Assembly (NCBI GenBank): GCA_031392925.1
Contig: JANMVV010000157.1
Span: forward strand, 1-11,284
Direction: 5' to 3'
DNA length: 11,284 nt
Source of the DNA: JAGNNV01 sp031392925
Lineage (GTDB): Bacteria > Acidobacteriota > Vicinamibacteria > Fen-336 > JAGNNV01
Below the pieces are notes generated by a model. The model was not told the DNA's origin and searched no databases. It was given only the letters and a program-made list of their open reading frames with translations. Both the position numbers and the translations under genes were made by a program. Shown one piece after another: positions 7,286 through 11,284 of this stretch. Position 1 is the stretch's first letter. Each line of letters opens with the position of its first letter.

Positions 7286-9484
7286 ATGGAAGCTCCCCCT
7301 CCCTCGGAACGCCTCGCCCCGGGGGCGCCCCCGTCCCTGGCCGATCGCGCGGTCTCATCCGCGGCGATCGCCCTGCTCGCGGTCCTGGCATTGAGCGGGG
7401 CGGCACTTGACCAAGGCGGCGTGATGATGGGCGTTCCCTCCGCGGGGGTTCTCGCCCTGGGAGGCCTCGCGGGTGCTCTGACGTGGGCTTCCGGCGTTTC
7501 AGGCCTCGCGGGCTTTCTTCTCCCCGCAACCGCCCTTTTCATCGGCGCCGCTCTGCTGCCGGTCTCCTCGCCCCTCCTGCTGTTCTCGGGCCGGCCCCTT
7601 TTCGCCTTCGCCTTCGCGGGACTCATCCTCGCCGTGGTCGCGTTCGGCCGAAGACCCCCGAAGTGGCTCCTGCTGCCGTTCTTCTTCGCCCTCTATGCGG
7701 GAGTTTCGTATCAGGTCCAGACCCGGGTTGGACCCGATGGCGACGAGCCTCAGTATCTGATGGTCTCGGAAAGCCTCATCCGGGATCACGACCTCGCCCT
7801 CGATCCGGATTTCAAGGAGGAGCGGTACAAGGCTTTCTTCTCGCGGCCCCTCGCGCCCGACTTCCGCATCCGCGGGCCGCAGGGGCAGATCTACTCGCTT
7901 CACGCGGTCGGTCTGTCGATCCTGATTCTTCCCGCCTACTGGGCCTTCGGATACGCCGGCGCCTCCTTCTTCATGGCGTTTACGGCCGCCCTTCTCGTGC
8001 GCGAACTGCGCCGGCTCGTGAGCGCCCTGACCGGAGACGAGACCCTCGCGGAAGGGACGGCGTGGCTCGTCGGACTCTCGCCGCCGGTCATTCATTTCGC
8101 GGGCCTCATCTTCACGGAGATTCCCGCCGCGCTCCTCCTGTGCGTCGGCCTCCGCGCCGCCACTTTCGGCCGCACCGCGCGTTCTGCGATCCTGGCCGCG
8201 CTCTGCGCCGCCGCACTTCCGTGGCTGAATGTGCGTTACGCGATCCTGGCCGTCGCGGTGGTGGGAGCGCTCGCATGGAGGCTCCTCGACGAGGTCCGTT
8301 CGCGGCGCGACTCAGCGCTTCTCGCGCGCACGCTTCTTCCTCCCGCTCTCATCCTGATCGGTTCGGCCCTGGCCATCAGCCTCTATCACCATGCCCTGTG
8401 GGGTTTCTTCGATCCGCGCCGGGTATACGGCCGGAGGCGCGAGTTCAGTCTCGACATCCTGCCCGAAGGACTGCCCGGCCTCATCTTCGATCAGGAGTTT
8501 GGCCTGCTCGTCTACGCGCCGATCTTCGTGCTCTCGCTCGCGGGCTTCGTTCACCTCTTCAGGGTTCGCCGGACTCTCGCACTTGCGGGGCTCTTCGCGG
8601 CCCTGGGCGTGATCGCGACGGCGAGCGTCTGGCCGATGTGGCGCGGCGGCTTCAATCCGCCCGGGCGTTTTCTGGTTCCCCTGGTCTCCGTCCTCGCCGC
8701 CACGCTGGCCTTGTCCCTTCGGCGCGGACTGCGACCCGCGACCGCCCTCCTCGCGGGGTGGAGCCTGTGGTGCGGCCTGGGTGGAGCGATGAACATCGAG
8801 ACCGTCCATCGCGACCGGGATGGCGTCGCCCCCTTCTTCAGGACCCAGTCGGGGGCGCGCGAGTGGACGTCCGCGCTGCCCTCGTTCGTGCTTCAGGAGG
8901 ATCGATCCACCCGCGCTCTTCTCTGGCCCTGGGCCGCACTCCTGGCCTGGCCTCTTATCGGCGCGATCCGTGGCGGCAAGGCGGAAGATCAGCCGCGTAG
9001 AAGCGGCGGCGCCCTCGTCGCCGCCCTCGCTCTCATGACGGTCGCCGGAATCGCCGACCGCATGAGCCCGAGAGCGCGATCGCCCGAACGCGATGCCACG
9101 CGCCTTCTTGGCTCGCGGTCTCTGGGCCTTCCTTCGCTCCACTTCGAGGCTCAGGGCCGCGCGACCTGGGCCTTGAACCTGTTCTACGAGCCGCACCGGT
9201 CTCCCCTCGGTGTGATCTTCGCTCGGGCCGTGTCTCTTCGGGCCGGCCGCTACGAACTCACGCTTGATGCGGCCGACACGCCTGGTGGCGTCCCACCGAC
9301 CCTGATCGTGACCGACCACAGGACGGGCAAGAGCGTGCGTCAGGAGATGAAGCCAGCAGTCGCGACGCGGTCCCTCACCGCCCATGTGTCGGTGGCCTCG
9401 GCCTCCGAAGTCGACTTCTCGCTCGTGGGCGGCGAGCCGGTTTCGCTGGTAAGAGCGGGCCTACGGCTCGTGCCCGGCGAGTGA
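7286..9484 (+). CDS. Polytopic membrane protein, probable GT-C fold glycosyltransferase
   Basis: This 732-residue integral membrane protein probably transfers sugars from a lipid-phosphate donor on the outer face of the cytoplasmic membrane. Roughly twelve hydrophobic helices span residues 22-145, 205-440, 460-500 and 545-590. After the fifth helix comes a hydrophilic loop with GPDGDEPQYL at 149-158. An acidic pair in this loop, as in DGDE here, is the usual catalytic or metal-binding feature of GT39/ArnT/PMT-like enzymes. A second conserved-looking loop, GGFNPPGRFLVP at 454-465, resembles the late PGR motif of such proteins. The last ~120 residues (about 612-732) are soluble and beta-rich and may bind glycan or acceptor. 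The start is fixed: an in-frame TAA lies at 7271-7273 and ATG 7286 is the first start codon after it, but no good ribosome-binding site precedes it at normal spacing. It is divergent from the sensor operon and converges on the PKD gene. Donor and acceptor are unknown. Confidence 0.7.
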   Translation: MEAPPPSERLAPGAPPSLADRAVSSAAIALLAVLALSGAALDQGGVMMGVPSAGVLALGGLAGALTWASGVSGLAGFLLPATALFIGAALLPVSSPLLLFSGRPLFAFAFAGLILAVVAFGRRPPKWLLLPFFFALYAGVSYQVQTRVGPDGDEPQYLMVSESLIRDHDLALDPDFKEERYKAFFSRPLAPDFRIRGPQGQIYSLHAVGLSILILPAYWAFGYAGASFFMAFTAALLVRELRRLVSALTGDETLAEGTAWLVGLSPPVIHFAGLIFTEIPAALLLCVGLRAATFGRTARSAILAALCAAALPWLNVRYAILAVAVVGALAWRLLDEVRSRRDSALLARTLLPPALILIGSALAISLYHHALWGFFDPRRVYGRRREFSLDILPEGLPGLIFDQEFGLLVYAPIFVLSLAGFVHLFRVRRTLALAGLFAALGVIATASVWPMWRGGFNPPGRFLVPLVSVLAATLALSLRRGLRPATALLAGWSLWCGLGGAMNIETVHRDRDGVAPFFRTQSGAREWTSALPSFVLQEDRSTRALLWPWAALLAWPLIGAIRGGKAEDQPRRSGGALVAALALMTVAGIADRMSPRARSPERDATRLLGSRSLGLPSLHFEAQGRATWALNLFYEPHRSPLGVIFARAVSLRAGRYELTLDAADTPGGVPPTLIVTDHRTGKSVRQEMKPAVATRSLTAHVSVASASEVDFSLVGGEPVSLVRAGLRLVPGE

Positions 9485-9492
9485 TTCTCCAT

Positions 9493-9513
9493 GCGGCGGC
9501 TAGTTGCCGCCGC
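9493..9513. terminator. Strong hairpin at a convergent gene junction, possible bidirectional terminator
   Basis: GCGGCGGC (9493-9500) pairs perfectly with GCCGCCGC (9506-9513) around the 5-nt loop TAGTT. It sits between the plus-strand stop at 9482-9484 and the last codons of the minus-strand PKD gene, whose TAG stop (9502-9500) lies inside it. No T-tract follows on either strand, so termination would be of the non-canonical, U-less kind. The 3' stem also encodes glycine codons of the PKD protein, so part of the symmetry could come from coding sequence. Confidence 0.45.
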
Positions 9514-9931
9514 GGTCCGTGGGAATGCCCTGGCGGACGGTCAGGCGATACGCATTGGTCGCGATCACCTTGTCCTGGGCCTTGAGCGCGGCACGGATGT
9601 TGTAGAGCCCGGCTCGCGAGTAGTAGTGCTCGGACGAGAAGCGGCGCTCGATCTTGGTCCCCGGCTGGTAGGGCTCGCAGTCGGAGTCCTGCAGGCTTTT
9701 GCTGCCGTCATCCCAGTCCCACTCGATGGCGAGGCAGTAGAAGTCCTCGCTGTCTTCGCCGCCGGTGAGCTCGGCCATGGCGATGACCTCAATGGGCGAG
9801 AAGCCCATGCGGGGTGAAACGCGCACGCCCAGCGTGGGCCGTTTGGGTTTGGGGGCGCTTGCGGAAGCCCCCAGACTCAGGCCGCCCGCGAGTGCTATGG
9901 CGATGATGGTGGATAAGGACTTTCGGATCAT
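9500..9931 (-). CDS. Small secreted PKD-like domain protein
   Basis: The product is 143 residues. A signal peptide (MIRKSLSTIIAIALAGGLSL, then an ASASA region ending near residue 26) directs export. The mature part is about one PKD-type immunoglobulin-like beta-sandwich: a VSPRMGFSPIEV opening strand (38-49), the WDWDDGS signature at 71-77 (compare WDFGDG in PKD domains), and HYYSRAGLYNIRA at 102-114 (compare the H-T-Y...G-x-Y-x-V motif). Cys66 and Cys85 may form a disulfide in the periplasm or outside the cell. No catalytic residues are apparent; PKD modules usually bind carbohydrate or protein. The ATG is preceded by GGGAGG nine bases upstream. The gene stands alone, convergent with the glycosyltransferase gene and divergent from the CCA enzyme gene, so it is probably monocistronic. 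Confidence 0.8.
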   Translation of the reverse strand: MIRKSLSTIIAIALAGGLSLGASASAPKPKRPTLGVRVSPRMGFSPIEVIAMAELTGGEDSEDFYCLAIEWDWDDGSKSLQDSDCEPYQPGTKIERRFSSEHYYSRAGLYNIRAALKAQDKVIATNAYRLTVRQGIPTDRGGN

Positions 9932-9940
9932 AAAAAATAA

Positions 9941-9971
9941 CCTCCCGTCGCTCGATCTGCGGACCGAGCGA
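9941..9971 (-). promoter_or_regulatory. Leader of the PKD gene: ribosome-binding site with an adjacent hairpin
   Basis: The minus strand carries GGGAGG at 9946-9941, nine bases before the ATG. Immediately upstream in the leader, TCGCTCG (9965-9971 read on the minus strand) pairs with CGAGCGA (9948-9954), a 7-bp stem with a 10-nt loop that ends one base before the Shine-Dalgarno. The hairpin could stabilise the transcript or tune translation. The ribosome-binding site itself is not inside the stem. Confidence 0.5.
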
Positions 9972-9982
9972 CGCGCTCCTGA

Positions 9983-10013
9983 AGGACCGGTCCTGAAAGC
10001 TCGATCTTAGATC
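9983..10013. promoter_or_regulatory. Two palindromes in the divergent PKD/CCA-enzyme spacer (candidate operators)
   Basis: AGGACCGGTCCT at 9983-9994 is a perfect 12-bp palindrome, flanked by a TCCTGAA direct repeat (9978-9984 and 9991-9997). GATCT-T-AGATC at 10003-10013 is a second perfect dyad, ending nine bases before the proposed -10 box of the CCA-enzyme gene. Their placement suits repressor or activator sites, but chance palindromes of this size are common. Confidence 0.3.
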
Positions 10014-10021
10014 CGAGGACC

Positions 10022-10027
10022 TACAAT
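10022..10027 (+). promoter_or_regulatory. Candidate -10 box for a leaderless CCA-enzyme transcript
   Basis: TACAAT matches five of six consensus -10 bases and ends seven bases before the GTG at 10035, so transcription should start at or within a base or two of the start codon. No recognisable -35 box lies 16-18 bases upstream. A GAGGA at 10015-10019 is 15 bases from the GTG, too far for a normal Shine-Dalgarno. Confidence 0.4.
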
Positions 10028-10034
10028 TCTGCAA

Positions 10035-11284
10035 GTGGCAATTTTCCGTCCGCGGATAGACGTTCCCGAAGGCGTCCGGACCTGCGCCGAGGCTCTCGCC
10101 GCGGCCGGCGGGCGCGTCTTTCTCGTCGGCGGCGCGGTTCGCGACAGCGTGCTCGAGCGAGCGGTGAAGGACTACGATCTGGAAGTCTTCGGACTTTCCG
10201 GTCCGGCCGTTTTCGATGCGCTCGCACGGGTGGCCCGGGTCGAGCCCGCGGGCGACGCGTTTCCGGTGTTCAAGGTGGCCTCGCTCCAAGGTGTCGCCGG
10301 CCAGATCGATGTGGCCCTGCCCCGGCGCGACTCGAAGAAAGGTCCCGGGCACCGGGGGATCCACGCCCAGGCCGATCCGTTCATGCCCATCGAGGAAGCG
10401 GCGAGGCGTCGCGATTTCACCATCAACGCGATGATGTTCGATCTCGCGACCGGCGTTCTCGAGGACCCGTTCGGCGGAGCCCGGGATCTTGCCGCCCGCG
10501 TCCTGCGCGTGGTGGACCCACAGACCTTCGCCGACGATCCTCTTCGCGCCTTGCGCGCCGCGCAGTTCGCGGCCAGGTTCGACCTCGACGTGGAGCCCGC
10601 CACCGCGCGTCTTTGCGCTTCGATGCCTCTGGGCGAGCTTCCCGCCGATCGGATCTTCGGGGAGATCGAGAAGGCTCTGCTGCACGCGCCCCGCCCGTCG
10701 GTGGCTTTCAAGCTTCTCTTCGAGTGGGATCAGTTTCGGGACATCGCTCCCGAACTCGTGCCCCTTGCCGCGACACCGCAGGACCCGGCGTGGCACCCGG
10801 AGGGCGACGTGTGGACACACACTCTGCTGGCCCTCGACCAGGCACGACTGCTCATCGACGATCTCGATCCGTCCCGCGCCCTCGCGGTCATGCTGGGGAC
10901 TCTGTGCCACGACCTGGGCAAGCCCGCCACCACGAAATTCGAAGAGGGGCGGATCCGCTCCCGCGGTCACGAGGAGGCGGGAGTGGGGCCGACCCTGTCA
11001 CTCCTCGACCGCTGGAACGTGCACACGCGGGACTCCTTCCCCCTGCGTGACCAGGTGGTGGCCCTGGTGAGAGACCACCTCAAGCCGGGCGCACTGCACC
11101 AGGTCCGCGAGGAGGTGAGCGCGGGCGCCATCCGGCGACTGGCCCGTCGCGTCGAAGCGGATCTGCTCTATCGCGTGGCCCGGGCCGATTGCCTCGGGCG
11201 CACCGGCAACTTCTCGCCCGTGGCCATGGAATGGTTCATCGAGGAGGTGCGCAAGCTGTCGGTCGAACGCTCGGGACCCGCGCC
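10035..11284 (+). CDS. cca: tRNA nucleotidyltransferase (CCA-adding) / poly(A) polymerase family, HD-domain type (partial, runs off the right edge)
   Basis: 416 residues are visible and the frame is still open at the edge. The enzyme family adds CCA to tRNA 3' ends, and close relatives polyadenylate RNA. The class II nucleotidyltransferase head has FLVGGAVRD at 29-37 and the metal-binding acidic pair in KDYDLEVFG (Asp46, Asp48). The RRDFTINAM motif is at 125-133, and DPLRALRAAQFAARF (168-182) is the start of the RNA- and nucleotide-binding neck. A C-terminal HD hydrolase domain shows WHPEGDVWTH (253-262), HDLGKP (292-297) and RGHEE (310-314), as in HD-bearing CCA enzymes. GTG at 10035 is chosen because an in-frame TAG lies at 10008-10010 and only ATT (10026) and CTG (10029) fall between. 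CCA addition is more likely than poly(A) synthesis, but motifs alone cannot separate them. The gene is divergent from the PKD gene. Confidence 0.92.
   Translation, partial: MAIFRPRIDVPEGVRTCAEALAAAGGRVFLVGGAVRDSVLERAVKDYDLEVFGLSGPAVFDALARVARVEPAGDAFPVFKVASLQGVAGQIDVALPRRDSKKGPGHRGIHAQADPFMPIEEAARRRDFTINAMMFDLATGVLEDPFGGARDLAARVLRVVDPQTFADDPLRALRAAQFAARFDLDVEPATARLCASMPLGELPADRIFGEIEKALLHAPRPSVAFKLLFEWDQFRDIAPELVPLAATPQDPAWHPEGDVWTHTLLALDQARLLIDDLDPSRALAVMLGTLCHDLGKPATTKFEEGRIRSRGHEEAGVGPTLSLLDRWNVHTRDSFPLRDQVVALVRDHLKPGALHQVREEVSAGAIRRLARRVEADLLYRVARADCLGRTGNFSPVAMEWFIEEVRKLSVERSGPA

Noticed and set aside
7273..7398. Short upstream open frame (ATG at 7273) overlapping the glycosyltransferase start in another frame
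   Set aside because: It has a GAGAGGG upstream at usable spacing, but the 41-codon product is Gly/Pro/Arg-rich with no features; most likely chance, although it could affect translation of the main gene.
9789..10970. Minus-strand open frame (about 393 codons) over the CCA-enzyme region
   Set aside because: The plus strand carries the full set of nucleotidyltransferase and HD motifs from a GTG start; the antisense product has none and also overlaps the PKD gene start.

Overview
The window is GC-rich DNA with strongly GC-biased third codon positions. It encodes outer-membrane-type and signal-peptide proteins and a sigma-54-dependent two-component system, which points to a diderm bacterium of a high-GC lineage (Acidobacteriota, Myxococcota, Gemmatimonadota and Eisenbacteria-like groups would all fit). 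Nothing here fixes the phylum. Several long antisense open frames are by-products of the codon bias and are not annotated.

Layout. Positions 1-90 hold the last 29 codons of an unidentified gene. Positions 91-1095 have no convincing gene. Most of that stretch (308-957) is one large imperfect inverted repeat, and each arm is itself a ~145-nt nested hairpin. The two hairpins differ at several paired positions by compensatory changes. Next come three closely spaced minus-strand genes, transcribed from about 7192 down to 1096: a predicted outer-membrane beta-barrel protein (7137-5437), a 944-residue membrane histidine kinase with a periplasmic PDZ-like domain (5418-2584, TTG start), and an NtrC-family sigma-54 activator (2556-1096). 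The spacers are 18 and 27 bp, so this looks like one operon. Divergent from it is a 732-residue polytopic protein resembling GT-C glycosyltransferases (7286-9484, plus). It converges on a small secreted PKD-like protein (9931-9500, minus) across a strong 8-bp hairpin. Divergent from that, and running off the right edge, is a CCA-adding enzyme or poly(A) polymerase of the HD-domain type (10035-11284+, GTG start, probably leaderless).

How the parts may work together. The kinase should sense something at the envelope through its PDZ-like domain and ten membrane spans, autophosphorylate at His730 and phosphorylate Asp54 of the regulator, which would then activate sigma-54 promoters. The operon also encodes a beta-barrel ending in phenylalanine, the kind of C-terminus that the PDZ domain of DegS recognises on misfolded porins. 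A PDZ-gated outer-membrane-status sensor is therefore a testable hypothesis. The glycosyltransferase, PKD protein and tRNA enzyme are neighbours with no demonstrated link to this circuit.

The two strongest candidates for something undescribed are the structured inverted-repeat element at 308-957 and the barrel/PDZ-kinase/sigma-54 activator operon.
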